A stretch of DNA of 64,000 bases, taken from the NCBI RefSeq assembly GCF_008275125.1, contig NZ_CP043473.1, positions 682,001-746,000 on the forward strand, read 5' to 3'. This document shows, piece after piece, positions 9,283 through 18,055 of the stretch. The position numbers and the translations under genes are program-made. Below the pieces are notes generated by a model. The model ran no database searches, was not told the origin of the DNA, and saw nothing but the letters and a program-made list of their open reading frames with translations. The first letter of the stretch is position 1. Each line of letters starts with the position of its first letter. This DNA comes from Chromobacterium paludis. Lineage in GTDB: Bacteria; Pseudomonadota; Gammaproteobacteria; Burkholderiales; Chromobacteriaceae.

Positions 9283-11091
9283 TTAGCGGGCGGCGATCAT
9301 CTGCAGATGCTCAACCACCGGACCCAGTGCCAGGGCCGGAACATAATTCAGCGCGCCCACCAGCAGCACGGTGCCGATCAGCAACACCACGAACAGCGGG
9401 CCATGGGTGGGCAGGGTGCCGCCGGTGACGGCCAGGCGTTTCTTGGCGGCCAGCGAACCGGCGATAGCCAGAATGGGCACGATCATGAAGAAGCGGCCGA
9501 AGAACATGGCCAGGCCGGTCATGATGTTGTAGAACGGCGTGTTGGCGGACAGGCCGGCGAAGGCGCTGCCGTTGTTGTTGGCGGCCGAGGTGAAGGCGTA
9601 CAGGATTTCGCTGAAGCCGTGCGCGCCCGGATTGAGGATGCCGGCCTTGCCCGCGCCTACGCTCACGGCGATGGCGGTCAGCGCCAGCACCAGGGTCGGG
9701 GTCACCAGGATGGTGATCGCGGTCATCTTCATCTCGTAGGTTTCAATCTTCTTGCCCAGGTATTCCGGGGTGCGGCCCACCATCAGACCGGCGATGAACA
9801 CCGCCAGGATGGCGAAGATCAGCATGCCGTACAGGCCGGAGCCGACGCCGCCGAACACCACTTCGCCCAGCTGCATCAGGAAGATCGGCACCATGCCGCC
9901 GATCGGGGTCAGCGAGTCGTGCATGGCGTTGACCGCGCCGCAGGAGGCGGAAGTGGTCACGGCGATGAACAGCGAGGTGTCGATGATGCCGAAGCGCACT
10001 TCCTTGCCTTCCATATTGCCGCCGGATTGCAGGCTGCTGGCTTTCTGGTCCAGGTGCAGGGCCTTGTATTGCGGCACGCCGGCTTGCTCGGCGCGGGTCA
10101 CCACGGTTACCGCGGTGGCGAACAGGATGGTCATCGCGGCGAGAATGGCCCAGCCCTGGCGGCGGTCGCCCACCATGCGGCCAAACAGGAAGCACAGCGC
10201 GGCCGGGATCAGGAAGATCGCGATCTCCTGCAGGAAGTTGGACAGCGGTGTCGGGTTCTCATACGGATGGGCGGAGTTGGCGTTGAAGAAGCCGCCGCCG
10301 TTGGTGCCCAGCATCTTGATGGCTTCCTGCGAGGCCACCGGGCCCATGGGCAGGGTTTGCGTCTGGGTGGTCTTGTCTTCCATCACCGGCTTGCCGTCCT
10401 TGCCGGTCACCGGATTGCCCTTGGCATCCACCTTGGGCTGCTGATACTTGGTCGCTTCCAGCGTGTGCACGTCTTGGTAGGAGGACAGGTTCTGGATGGC
10501 GCCTTGCTGGGTGAATGCCAGCGCGAACACCACGGCCAGCGGCAGCAGCACGTACAAGGTCAAGCGGGTGACGTCCACCCAGAAGTTGCCGATCTTGGCG
10601 CTGCTGTGGCGGGCGAAGCCGCGGATCAGCGCGATGACCACGGCGGCGCCGGTGGCGGCGGACAGGAAGTTCTGCACGGTCAGACCCAGCATCTGGGTCA
10701 GGTAGCTCATCGTGGTTTCGCCGCCGTAGCCTTGCCAGTTGGTGTTGGTGACGAAGGAAATGGCGGTATTAAATGAGGAGTCCGAGCTCACCGCGGCCAT
10801 GGCCTGCGGGTTGAACGGCAGCGCCCCTTGCAGGCGTTGCAGCGCGTAGACGGCGATGACGCCGAGCACGTTGAACAGAATCAGCGCGACGGTATAGCCG
10901 CGCCAGCCCATTTCCTCATCTTGCTTGATGCCGGCCAGGCGGTAGAAGGCGCGCTCCAGCGGCGCGAAGAAACGCGCCGGACCGACGTTGTCCCCCTGCA
11001 TGATGCGCGTCATGTACGCGCCTAGAGGCCAGGCCAGCGCGATCAGCACGACCAGGAACAGCCCCAGTTGGAGCATGGCGGGTGTAGACAT
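9283..11091 (-). CDS. kdpA: KdpA, potassium-translocating subunit
   Basis: KdpA is the superfamily-of-K-transporters pore subunit. It has about ten membrane segments and four pore-loop motifs, including [10 protein letters not shown] and [20 protein letters not shown]. The length is 602 aa against 557 in E. coli. The extra residues include a polar loop with the motif [16 protein letters not shown]. The start at ATG 11091 is chosen over an earlier frame-open ATG because GGAGAA precedes it by nine bases and the protein then begins [16 protein letters not shown], a normal KdpA start. It begins two bases after the kdpF stop. Confidence 0.96.
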   Translation of the reverse strand: MSTPAMLQLGLFLVVLIALAWPLGAYMTRIMQGDNVGPARFFAPLERAFYRLAGIKQDEEMGWRGYTVALILFNVLGVIAVYALQRLQGALPFNPQAMAAVSSDSSFNTAISFVTNTNWQGYGGETTMSYLTQMLGLTVQNFLSAATGAAVVIALIRGFARHSSAKIGNFWVDVTRLTLYVLLPLAVVFALAFTQQGAIQNLSSYQDVHTLEATKYQQPKVDAKGNPVTGKDGKPVMEDKTTQTQTLPMGPVASQEAIKMLGTNGGGFFNANSAHPYENPTPLSNFLQEIAIFLIPAALCFLFGRMVGDRRQGWAILAAMTILFATAVTVVTRAEQAGVPQYKALHLDQKASSLQSGGNMEGKEVRFGIIDTSLFIAVTTSASCGAVNAMHDSLTPIGGMVPIFLMQLGEVVFGGVGSGLYGMLIFAILAVFIAGLMVGRTPEYLGKKIETYEMKMTAITILVTPTLVLALTAIAVSVGAGKAGILNPGAHGFSEILYAFTSAANNNGSAFAGLSANTPFYNIMTGLAMFFGRFFMIVPILAIAGSLAAKKRLAVTGGTLPTHGPLFVVLLIGTVLLVGALNYVPALALGPVVEHLQMIAAR

Positions 11092-11093
11092 GA

Positions 11094-11183
11094 TTAGAAA
11101 TTCTCCGGTTTGACCAATGCGTAGATCAGATAGACGAACAGTCCGAGCGCCAGCGCGGCGCTGATCAGGTACCAAACACTCAT
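11094..11183 (-). CDS. kdpF: KdpF, 29-aa stabilising membrane peptide
   Basis: The peptide is one hydrophobic helix ending in the KdpF-type tail YALVKPENF. KdpF sits in the KdpFABC complex in the inner membrane and stabilises it. A strong ribosome site (GGGAGG, seven bases upstream) supports ATG 11183. It is tightly placed: the start overlaps the preceding 30-aa frame by four bases and the stop is two bases from kdpA. Confidence 0.9.
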   Translation of the reverse strand: MSVWYLISAALALGLFVYLIYALVKPENF

Positions 11184-11272
11184 TGTTTGCCTCCCAGTCG
11201 GTCACAGGCTGCGATCAACAGCCAGGTCAATGCGCCGAACAGCGCGACCAAGCCCAGATAAAGCCAGTCCAT
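11180..11272 (-). CDS. 30-aa membrane peptide upstream of kdpF
   Basis: A short frame from ATG 11272 begins [19 protein letters not shown] and ends CDRLGGKQ. It has a single hydrophobic segment and a polar C-terminus. GGAG lies nine bases upstream. Its TGA overlaps the kdpF ATG (11180-11183), so translation is probably coupled. It is the first gene of the operon downstream of the KdpE-type operator. The gene has no name that I can assign. It may be an extra small subunit or a leader peptide that passes ribosomes to kdpF. Overlap, ribosome site and operon position support it, while function is unknown. Confidence 0.65.
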   Translation of the reverse strand: MDWLYLGLVALFGALTWLLIAACDRLGGKQ

Positions 11273-11353
11273 AGTGAAAATCTCCATGCGTAATGTGCGA
11301 TGTGGAAGGTACGCAATCGGACGTCAAAAACCTGATAAAAGCGGAGGGAGGGA

Positions 11354-11370
11354 TGTAAAGAAGGTATAAA
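11354..11370 (-). promoter_or_regulatory. KdpE-binding site upstream of the kdp operon
   Basis: Read on the minus strand the sequence is TTTATACCTTCTTTACA, followed by a C-rich run. The E. coli KdpE site is reported as TTTATACTTTTTTTACA followed by C-rich DNA, so 14 of 17 positions match. It lies about 80 bases upstream of the first operon start codon (11272), a suitable position for activation. No clear -10/-35 pair was assigned. Confidence 0.75.
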
Positions 11371-11542
11371 AATGATCTGCCGTAGCGCTTTTTCTTTGGA
11401 AAGTACGCATGGGAAGACGATTTTGGATTTTTATTTACAAGATAGGCGCGGAGCGAGCCATGCTTGGCTGTCGCCGCTGGCGGGGAAAAGAGAATGTCGA
11501 TGCGGGGCTGCGCTCAGGCGGGATGCCGAGCGTGGGAGGAGC

Positions 11543-11559
11543 AGGGGGCAGAGCCCCCT
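11543..11559 (-). terminator. Possible weak terminator hairpin
   Basis: AGGGGGC-AGA-GCCCCCT forms a 7-bp stem with a 3-base loop, nine bases past the stop of the small basic protein gene. There is no T tract on the minus strand, so termination is uncertain. Confidence 0.35.
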
Positions 11560-11567
11560 ATCGGGAT

Positions 11568-11756
11568 TCAGAACAAATCGTCGCAGCGATCTGCCAGGAA
11601 GCGGGCATCATCACGGTCATGCGCGCGCTGCCGCACTTTTTGCTGGCGAGACTTCTCGCCTTCGCTCAGCTGCGGTTTGGCAACCGCGTAGAGGAAACTT
11701 TCGTGTTGGTCACGGGCTTGTTTTCTGCGAACGCTCAGGGGGATACGAGAAATCAT
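11568..11756 (-). CDS. Small basic protein of unknown function (62 aa)
   Basis: The frame from ATG 11756 gives a soluble, highly charged protein starting MISRIPLSVRRKQARDQHES and ending FLADRCDDLF. It is rich in Arg, Gln, Asp and Lys. AAAGG lies about six bases upstream. A longer reading from 11888 exists, but its added N-terminus is proline-rich and has no ribosome site. No family is recognised. The charge pattern looks more like a real protein than GC-biased noise, yet this is an unproven gene between the kdp operon and the TSUP permease. Confidence 0.5.
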   Translation of the reverse strand: MISRIPLSVRRKQARDQHESFLYAVAKPQLSEGEKSRQQKVRQRAHDRDDARFLADRCDDLF

Positions 11757-12092
11757 CCTGCACCTTTCGATCTCGAAACGTGGACTTCTCAGGGCGATCC
11801 TGGCGACAGCGGGCGGATGGGCCGCTAACGGGTCGGGCTGCGCCCTGACGGTATCAAGTTGACGCGATTTGTTCGATTTGTAAAGCACTTGGATGTAAAT
11901 CAGAGGGCGATTGTGGCGTCCTTTGTCGTTGGTTCCGGTTCAAACATAGGCCAGGCTTGTTACGTTGCCGTGATGGTGTGGTGAAACTTCTCCGGTAAAA
12001 ATGGCTTATGTTTCAGTGATATATTGTTGTATCAAAAGGATCTAAATTGTTATAAGCAAAGCGCGTAGCATCTGGGTGATCTAGCAGGATAA
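11757..12092 (+). other. Intergenic region upstream of the TSUP permease
   Basis: About 336 bases are shared between the start of the small basic protein (minus) and the permease (plus). The right half is AT-rich relative to the surroundings. Only the weak promoter candidate at 12027-12056 was seen, with no coding frame that has a ribosome site. Confidence 0.4.
12027..12056 (+). promoter_or_regulatory. Candidate sigma-70 promoter of the TSUP permease gene
   Basis: TTGTAT (12027-12032) and TATAAG (12051-12056) are separated by 18 bases. Transcription would start near 12063, giving a leader of about 30 bases before ATG 12093. The -35 match is weak. Confidence 0.35.
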
Positions 12093-12872
12093 ATGGGGAT
12101 GGCTATGGATTTGGGATATACGGTGGCTGGCTTGGCGGTCGGCTTCATCGTCGGGCTGACCGGCGTGGGCGGCGGATCGCTGATGACGCCCATCCTGCTG
12201 TGGTTTGGCGTTTCGCCGGCCACCGCGGTCGGCACCGACCTGATGTATGCCGCCCTGACCAAGGCAGGCGGCGTGGTGGCGCACCACAAGCAAAACCACA
12301 TCGACTGGCGCATCACGCTGCGCCTGGCGTTTGGCAGCGTGCCGGCCGCCTTGCTGACTCTGGGCTTGCTGTCCTGGCTGCAGGTTCCGCCCAAAGTCAT
12401 GGATGAAGTCTTTCGTTCCGTGCTGGGCCTGGCCTTGTTGCTGACGGCTGCAGCCATCCTGTGCAAGCCCTGGCTGCTGAAGGTGGGCGGACGGCATGTG
12501 GCCAAACTGGGCGCAGACGGCCGCAGCTGGCCCACCATCTTGGTGGGCGCGCTCCTTGGCGTGCTGGTCACCCTGAGCTCCATCGGCGCCGGCGCCTTGG
12601 GCACGCTGGCCTTGTTCATGCTGTATCCGGCCTTGTCTACTTCCCGCCTGGTGGGCACCGAGATCGCCCATGCCGTGCCCTTGACGCTGGTGGCAGGCTT
12701 GGGCCACGCCAGCATGGGCCATCTGGACTGGGTGCTGCTGCTGAAGCTGCTAAGCGGCTCCCTGCCTGGCATCTGGCTGGGCAGCAAGCTGACGGGCAAG
12801 CTGGCGGAGCACTGGTTGCGCCCGGCGCTGGCCGTGATGCTGGCCTTGGTGGGCGGCAAGCTGGTGTTCTAG
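12093..12872 (+). CDS. TSUP (TauE/SafE) family membrane permease
   Basis: This 259-aa inner-membrane protein has about eight hydrophobic helices. The TauE/SafE signature GLTGVGGGSLMTPILLWFGV (about 21-40) is followed by a related second-half segment, TLSSIGAGALGTLALFMLYP. The family moves sulfite, sulfoacetate, taurine-derived or other small organosulfur anions. The start ATG 12093 has AGGA at good spacing. Its stop overlaps the convergent binding-protein gene in CTAG (12869-12872). No sulfur genes are adjacent, so the substrate is open. Confidence 0.88.
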   Translation: MGMAMDLGYTVAGLAVGFIVGLTGVGGGSLMTPILLWFGVSPATAVGTDLMYAALTKAGGVVAHHKQNHIDWRITLRLAFGSVPAALLTLGLLSWLQVPPKVMDEVFRSVLGLALLLTAAAILCKPWLLKVGGRHVAKLGADGRSWPTILVGALLGVLVTLSSIGAGALGTLALFMLYPALSTSRLVGTEIAHAVPLTLVAGLGHASMGHLDWVLLLKLLSGSLPGIWLGSKLTGKLAEHWLRPALAVMLALVGGKLVF

Positions 12873-13633
12873 TTCTGGCTGGTGGGGTGGGTGTAGCGCT
12901 TCAGCAGCGCGGCGTAGCGCCCATCCTGTTTCAGCTTGTCCAAAGCCGCCTGCAGGCGGGCGATGTATTCGGGGTTGCTGTCTTTTTGCAGGGCAAAGTA
13001 GAACTGCGTGCTGTCGTCCAGCGTCAACACCGACTCCAGCCGCTCTGGGTCCAGCCCCTGCAGATGCGCGGCGTAGCGTTGGAACATGGCCACGCCAACC
13101 GTGTATTGGACCCGATGCGCGTACAGCAGCTTGACGGACAAAGCCTCGTCGTTGGTCAGCACCAGATTGCGGTTGTCCGAGAAGCCCCGGTTTTCCATCA
13201 TTTTCTGTCCCGGCGTATCGCGCGGCACGGCGATCAGCGCATGCCTGGCCTGATCTATGGACGTGAAGGGCGCGCTGCGCGAGCCGCTGAGCCGGAACAT
13301 CTCGATGGGCAGCGGCAGCGCCGGTCCCACCCATTTGAACAAGCCCTCCCGCTCCGGCGTGCGCACCGTCAGGTAGAGCACGGAATTGGGCGTCTGCTGC
13401 GCCTCGTGCAGCGCTCGGCTCCAGGGCTTGATTTGAATGGTGGCGCGCAGTCCGCTCTCGCGCAGCATCATCTGCAGCAGCTCGTTGGAAAACCCCTTGT
13501 AGTCGCCATTTTGCTCATAGCTGAGGGGCGGGAGGTTTTCTGTCAGCGCATTGAGTTCCGGCATGGGCTGGTCGGCCTGGGCTGTCAGCAACTGGCAGCA
13601 GCAGGCGAGCATGGCAAGCAGAGGCAGGCGCAT
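12869..13633 (-). CDS. Periplasmic amino-acid-type solute-binding protein (SBP_bac_3), orphan
   Basis: The 254-aa protein has an N-terminal signal peptide (hydrophobic stretch LPLLAMLACCCQLL, cleavage near AQA-DQ). It looks like family 3 extracellular binding proteins: LPPLSYEQNGDYKGFSNELL near the N-terminus, AVPRDTPGQKMM in the middle and LDKLKQDGRYAALLKRY at the C-terminus. ATG 13633 has GGGAG six bases upstream, whereas the longer frame from 13750 would bury the signal peptide. No permease or ATPase gene is nearby, so it may work with a distant transporter or as a sensor. Confidence 0.8.
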   Translation of the reverse strand: MRLPLLAMLACCCQLLTAQADQPMPELNALTENLPPLSYEQNGDYKGFSNELLQMMLRESGLRATIQIKPWSRALHEAQQTPNSVLYLTVRTPEREGLFKWVGPALPLPIEMFRLSGSRSAPFTSIDQARHALIAVPRDTPGQKMMENRGFSDNRNLVLTNDEALSVKLLYAHRVQYTVGVAMFQRYAAHLQGLDPERLESVLTLDDSTQFYFALQKDSNPEYIARLQAALDKLKQDGRYAALLKRYTHPTSQN

Positions 13634-13690
13634 GGCGTCTCCCGGCATGGATTTATGGTTCCAATATAAGCGTGCTGCCGGCGCGCAAGC

Positions 13691-13719
13691 AAAAAAAAAG
13701 CCCCGGGAGAAGCCCGGGG
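13691..13719 (-). terminator. Intrinsic terminator after the GNAT gene
   Basis: Read on the minus strand, CCCCGGG-CTTCT-CCCGGGG (13701-13719) is followed after one base by nine T residues (13691-13699). It is a strong Rho-independent terminator. It ends transcripts coming from the acetyltransferase gene or from the structured segment upstream of it. Confidence 0.85.
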
Positions 13720-13743
13720 ACGTCAAAGCAAACAACAAAGGAG

Positions 13744-13793
13744 AAGCCATAAGAAGCAGGGGTATATTACTGAACCCTGATTTCTTATGGCTT
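13744..13793 (-). repeat. Long inverted repeat in the GNAT 3' region
   Basis: AAGCCATAAGAA (13744-13755) and TTCTTATGGCTT (13782-13793) are a perfect 12-bp inverted repeat. Inside it a second short stem, CAGGG/CCCTG, is present (13757-13761 and 13775-13779). It lies between the GNAT stop and the terminator at 13691. It could be a 3' UTR structure or part of a small RNA. Confidence 0.6.
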
Positions 13794-13840
13794 GATGTGA
13801 AACAAACTTACAGCCGTGAGTTTCAAAAAAGGCGCAATGC

Positions 13841-14326
13841 TTACATGGCGGCGATGCGCTTGCCCATCAGCACGCGCTCGTCGTCGACGGCATCGGCATA
13901 GGGCTGGCGTTCAAGCTCCACGTAACCCAGGCGCTGATAGAAGGCCAGGTTGTCGGGCAGACGGCGGCGCGTGGCCAGGCGCAGATCTATCACGCCTTGC
14001 GCGCGCAGCTGCGCTTCGGCATGGCGGAGCAGGGCAGAGCCCAGGCCCAGGCCCTGGCGGTCCGGATGGGTGCAGACCCGCTTGATCTCGGCGCAGCCGT
14101 CGTCGGGCGGCAGGACCAGCAGGCAGGCATCCAGCCGTCGCGCCTGTGAGGCCAGGAAGAGCTGGCTGCCGCTGGCCAGGTGGCCGGTCAGGCTGGCGAC
14201 GGTTTCGTCCAGGGCGGTGGGGCGGCTGGGCAGGGACTCGGCCAGCGGGCCGAAGGCCTGCTGGATCAGTTGGCAGACAGCCGGCAGGTCGTCCCAGTCG
14301 GCGAGGCGGAATTCCGTGGCATCCAT
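13841..14326 (-). CDS. GNAT family N-acetyltransferase
   Basis: The protein has 161 aa with a standard GNAT fold: beta strand and helix at the N-terminus (FRLADWDDLPAVCQLIQQAF), and the acetyl-CoA-binding segment CTHPDRQGLGLGSALLRHAE (about 88-107), which fits the Q/RxxGxG/A motif. The C-terminus carries NLAFYQRLGYVELERQPY. The family acetylates amines of small molecules or proteins using acetyl-CoA. Substrate is unknown. The gene is monocistronic, bounded upstream by the alaS terminator and downstream by the terminator at 13691. Confidence 0.88.
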   Translation of the reverse strand: MDATEFRLADWDDLPAVCQLIQQAFGPLAESLPSRPTALDETVASLTGHLASGSQLFLASQARRLDACLLVLPPDDGCAEIKRVCTHPDRQGLGLGSALLRHAEAQLRAQGVIDLRLATRRRLPDNLAFYQRLGYVELERQPYADAVDDERVLMGKRIAAM

Positions 14327-14381
14327 GGCGAGCTCCCAAGTTTGGACCGGCTTATTCTGGTCCGCGATTATTACCGAATGA

Positions 14382-14414
14382 AAAACGGCCGCATGATAGT
14401 CATGCGGCCGTTTT
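14382..14414 (-). terminator. Intrinsic terminator of alaS
   Basis: A perfect 15-bp stem (AAAACGGCCGCATGA, loop TAG, and its complement) lies 22 bases past the alaS stop. It is flanked by A and T runs on both sides, so it could work in both directions, but only alaS reads into it. Confidence 0.85.
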
Positions 14415-14436
14415 GATCAGGACTGGGCGACGCGGC

Positions 14437-17070
14437 TTACAGCTTGCCGGCTACCCAGGCTTCCACGCCCGCGAGCGCGGCGTCCAGGTTTTCCGGCTGG
14501 GTGCCGCCGGCCTGGGCCATGTCCGGCCGGCCGCCGCCCTTGCCGCCCACTTGCTGGGCGACGAAGTTGACCAGCTCGCCGGCCTTGACCTTGCCGGTCA
14601 GGTCGGCGGTGACGCCGGCCACCAGCGCCACCTTGCCGTCGCCCTTGGCGGCCAGCACGATGGCGGCGGAACCCAGTTTGTCCTTCAGCTTGTCCAGCGT
14701 TTCGCGCAGCGCGGTGTTGTCGGCGCCCGGCAGTTCGGCGGCCAGCACTTTGACGCCGTTGATGACGGCGGCGCTGTCGGCCAGGCTGTCGCCGGCGGAG
14801 GCGGCCAGCTGGCCCTTCAGCTTGGCCAGCTCTTTTTCCAGCGCTTTGGCGTTGTCCTGCAGCGCGGCGATCTTGGCCAGCACTTCCTCGCTGGTCTGCG
14901 CCTTCAGCGCGCCGGCGGCTTCCTTGATCAGCGCGTCCTGGGCCTGGATATAAGCCAGCGCGCCTTCGCCGGTCACGGCTTCGATGCGGCGCACGCCGGC
15001 GGCCACGCCGCCTTCGGCCACGATCTTGAACAGGCCGATGTCGCCGGTGCGCTTGACGTGGGTGCCGCCGCACAGCTCGGCGGAGAAGTCGCCCATGGTC
15101 AGCACGCGCACTTCTTCGCCGTATTTTTCGCCGAACAGCATCATGGCGCCGGACTTCTGCGCGTCGGCCATGCTCATCAGCTCGGCCTTGACCTCGTAGT
15201 TGGCGGCGATGACGTGGTTGACCACGCGTTCCAGCTCGGCGATCTGCTCAGCCGTCACGGCTTCGCCGTGGGCGAAGTCGAAGCGGGTGCGTTCCGGGTT
15301 GACCAGCGAACCCTTCTGCGCCACATGGCTGCCCAGCACATGGCGCAGCGCCGCGTGCAGCAGGTGGGTGGCGGAGTGGTTGCGGGCGCTGGCCAGGCGT
15401 TGATGCAGGTCGATGGTGGCGGTGACCGCGTCGCCCACCTTCAGCGCGCCGCGGGCAAGCCGGCCCTTGTGGCCGAAGACCGCGCCCTGGATTTTCTGGG
15501 TGTCGGCCACGTCGAACAGCGCGTCCAGGCCGCCGGTGGCGGAGATTTCGCCCACGTCGCCCACCTGGCCGCCGCCCTCGGCGTAGAAGGCGGTGTTGTC
15601 CAGCACCACGATGCCTTCGTCGCCGGCCGCCAGCGATTCAACCGGCTCGGTACCCTTGTACAGCGCCAGCACCTTGGCTTCCACGCTGGACTTGTCGTAG
15701 CCGTGGAAGCGGGTGTCGTCGCCGCTGTAGCTGAGCTTGCCGCTCATCTTGAAGTTGGAGCCGGCGCGGCCGCGCTCGCGCTGGGCCTCCATCGCACGCT
15801 CGAAGCCTTCCAGGTCGGCGTGGATGCCGCGCTCGCGGCAGATGTCGGCGGTCAGGTCCACCGGGAAGCCGAAGGTGTCGTACAGCTTGAAGATGGTGTC
15901 GCCGTCCAGCGCGGTCTTGCCGCCTTCCAGCGCGGCGTCCACCAGGGCCATGCCGTTTTCCAGCGTTTCGGCGAACTTGATTTCCTCGGCGCGGATGGCG
16001 TCTTCGATCTGGGCCTGTTTTTCCAGCAGGTCCGGATAGGCTTCGCCCATCTCGGCGGCCAGGTCGGCCACGATCTTGTGGAAGAACAGACCCTTCTGGC
16101 CCAGCTTGTAGCCGTGGCGGATGGCGCGGCGGGCGATGCGGCGCAATACATAGCCGCGGCCTTCGTTGGACGGCAGGATGCCGTCGGCGATCATGAAGGA
16201 ACAGGCGCGGATGTGGTCGGCGATCACTTTCAGCGACGGCACGTCCTGGCTGTATTCCACGCCGGTTTCGCGGGCGGCGGCGCGCACCAGGCAGGCCAGC
16301 GCGTCGGTTTCGTAGTTGGACTTCACGTGCTGCAGCACGGTGGACAGGCGCTCCAGGCCCATGCCGGTGTCGACCGAGGGCTTGGGCAGCGGGTGCAGCA
16401 CGCCGGCTTCGTCGCGGTTGAACTGCATGAAGACGTTGTTCCAGATCTCCATGAAGCGGTCGCCGTCTTCGTCCGGGCTGCCCGGAGGGCCGCCGGCGAC
16501 GGACGGGCCGTGGTCGTAGAAGATCTCGGTGCACGGGCCGCAGGGGCCGGTGTCGCCCATGGTCCAGAAGTTGTCGGACGCGTAGGGCGCGCCCTTGTTG
16601 TCGCCGATGCGGACGATCTTGTCGGCCGGCACGCCGACGGTCTTGTGCCAGATGTCGTAGGCTTCGTCGTCGGAGGCGTACACCGTCACCATCAGCTTGT
16701 CTTTGGGCAAGGCCAGCCATTGCTCGCCGGTCAGGAATTCCCAGGCGAAGGTGATGGCGTCGCGCTTGAAGTAGTCGCCGAAGCTGAAGTTGCCCAGCAT
16801 TTCAAAGAAGGTATGGTGGCGCGCGGTATAGCCGACGTTTTCCAGATCGTTGTGCTTGCCGCCCGCGCGCAGGCATTTCTGGCTGGTGGTGGCGCGGGTG
16901 TAGTCGCGCTTCTCGAAGCCCAGGAACACGTCCTTGAACTGCACCATGCCGGCGACGGTGAACATCAGCGTCGGGTCATTGCCCGGAATCAGGCTGCTGG
17001 AGGGTACGACCTGGTGGCCTTTGGAGGCGAAGAAATCCAGGAATTTCTTGCGAATTTCAGAAGTTTTCAT
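14437..17070 (-). CDS. alaS: Alanyl-tRNA synthetase
   Basis: AlaS is a cytoplasmic class II synthetase that charges tRNA-Ala and edits misacylated Ser or Gly. The 877 aa match the usual length (E. coli 876). The N-terminus [20 protein letters not shown] and the class II region [20 protein letters not shown] are typical. The editing domain carries [16 protein letters not shown] and the distal zinc motif [11 protein letters not shown]. The C-terminal oligomerisation domain ends in VAGKL. It is the last gene of a recA-recX-SRPBCC-alaS group. Confidence 0.98.
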   Translation of the reverse strand: MKTSEIRKKFLDFFASKGHQVVPSSSLIPGNDPTLMFTVAGMVQFKDVFLGFEKRDYTRATTSQKCLRAGGKHNDLENVGYTARHHTFFEMLGNFSFGDYFKRDAITFAWEFLTGEQWLALPKDKLMVTVYASDDEAYDIWHKTVGVPADKIVRIGDNKGAPYASDNFWTMGDTGPCGPCTEIFYDHGPSVAGGPPGSPDEDGDRFMEIWNNVFMQFNRDEAGVLHPLPKPSVDTGMGLERLSTVLQHVKSNYETDALACLVRAAARETGVEYSQDVPSLKVIADHIRACSFMIADGILPSNEGRGYVLRRIARRAIRHGYKLGQKGLFFHKIVADLAAEMGEAYPDLLEKQAQIEDAIRAEEIKFAETLENGMALVDAALEGGKTALDGDTIFKLYDTFGFPVDLTADICRERGIHADLEGFERAMEAQRERGRAGSNFKMSGKLSYSGDDTRFHGYDKSSVEAKVLALYKGTEPVESLAAGDEGIVVLDNTAFYAEGGGQVGDVGEISATGGLDALFDVADTQKIQGAVFGHKGRLARGALKVGDAVTATIDLHQRLASARNHSATHLLHAALRHVLGSHVAQKGSLVNPERTRFDFAHGEAVTAEQIAELERVVNHVIAANYEVKAELMSMADAQKSGAMMLFGEKYGEEVRVLTMGDFSAELCGGTHVKRTGDIGLFKIVAEGGVAAGVRRIEAVTGEGALAYIQAQDALIKEAAGALKAQTSEEVLAKIAALQDNAKALEKELAKLKGQLAASAGDSLADSAAVINGVKVLAAELPGADNTALRETLDKLKDKLGSAAIVLAAKGDGKVALVAGVTADLTGKVKAGELVNFVAQQVGGKGGGRPDMAQAGGTQPENLDAALAGVEAWVAGKL

Positions 17071-17133
17071 GATTTTGGGTCAATTTTCCAAATCTGGTCC
17101 GGGCGCCATGCCGGGACGAATCCGACGATTGTG

Positions 17134-17592
17134 TCAAGCCGGGGCCTGGCTGGCAAGCGCTTCGCAGCGCTGTTTCAGCGCCTCATTCATGGCCAGGAAA
17201 CCCTGACGGGTGGCTGTTTGCAGTTTTTGGCCGAAAAGCGGCAACAGCAGACCGGAAAAATCCTCGCCGTGATGAAGGCGGGTATGGCCGTTTTCCAGCG
17301 CTTCCAAGCGGAAGTGGTGCTCGCCGTCGAACAGCCCCGGCAGCAATAGCTTGCCTCGCCAGCGCAGCTGTTGGCCGGTGTTGAACGCAGTCAGCCGCGG
17401 GCGGAAAGTCAGGCGTCGCCCGCCGGGCGGATGGAGAGTGGCCACGAGGCTGGCGCCCGTCTCGCGGCGGCCATGCAGGCCGACGATGAAGGGATTCCAT
17501 TCCGGGTAGCGCGGCCAGTCGGTCAGCACTTGCCAGACCTGTTCGGGTCCGGCGGCGATGTCGATCGCGGTGGCGATGCTGCGCGTGGCCAT
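17134..17592 (-). CDS. SRPBCC-fold (polyketide cyclase/START-like) protein
   Basis: The 152-aa soluble protein begins with the SRPBCC pattern AIDIAAGPEQVWQVLTDWPR and has PEWNPFIV about 20 residues later, as in Polyketide_cyc2/START-like domains. Such proteins bind hydrophobic ligands in a central cavity. A catalytic role is not evident. It starts four bases after the recX stop and 63 bases before alaS, thus inserted between genes that are adjacent in E. coli. Expression with recX is likely, but a DNA-repair role is not supported. Confidence 0.8.
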   Translation of the reverse strand: MATRSIATAIDIAAGPEQVWQVLTDWPRYPEWNPFIVGLHGRRETGASLVATLHPPGGRRLTFRPRLTAFNTGQQLRWRGKLLLPGLFDGEHHFRLEALENGHTRLHHGEDFSGLLLPLFGQKLQTATRQGFLAMNEALKQRCEALASQAPA

Positions 17593-17596
17593 GGCT

Positions 17597-18055
17597 TCAG
17601 TCCTCGTAGATGTCGTCGTCGGCGCCGCCGGTTATCACCTGGCGGATCACGTCGGCGGGAAAGCCGCGCTGCGCCAGGAAGCGGTATTGCTTGGCCTTCT
17701 CCGCCGCGTCGGCGGGCGGGCGGCCGAATTTCTTGCGCCACTGTTCGCGCGCGCTGGCCAGATCGTCCCGGCCGGCCAGGGCCTGGCGTATGGTGTCATC
17801 GTCCACGCCGCGTTGGCGCATTTCCTGAGATAGCCGCCGGCTGCCGAATTTGGCGCCCTTGCTCGCCGCGTATTGCTGGGCGAAGCGGTCGTCGGACTGC
17901 CAGTTGGCGGCGGCCAGCTCGTCCAGCACGCTTTCCAGCTGCTCGGCGCTGTCGGCAAAAGGCGCGAGCCGCCGAACCAGCTCCCGCCGAGAGTATTCCC
18001 GGCGGGACAATAGTTCGACGGCTCGCGCCTTCAGGCTTTTGCCCTGTTCCGCCAT
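17597..18055 (-). CDS. recX: RecX, regulator of RecA
   Basis: RecX binds RecA filaments and inhibits recombinase and coprotease activity. The 152-aa protein shows the RecX three-helix repeats: LSRREYSRRELVRRL near the N-terminus, then DDRFAQQYAASKGAKFGSRR and MRQRGVDDDTIRQAL, with YRFLAQRGFPADVIRQVI at the C-terminus. The ATG overlaps the recA stop by one base (TGATG, 18053-18057), so RecX is made by coupled translation, normally at a low ratio to RecA. Confidence 0.92.
   Translation of the reverse strand: MAEQGKSLKARAVELLSRREYSRRELVRRLAPFADSAEQLESVLDELAAANWQSDDRFAQQYAASKGAKFGSRRLSQEMRQRGVDDDTIRQALAGRDDLASAREQWRKKFGRPPADAAEKAKQYRFLAQRGFPADVIRQVITGGADDDIYED

Noticed and set aside
14146..17349. 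1067-codon open frame on the plus strand over alaS
   Set aside because: It mirrors the codon structure of alaS in antisense, with no recognisable motif. AlaS is clearly the real gene.
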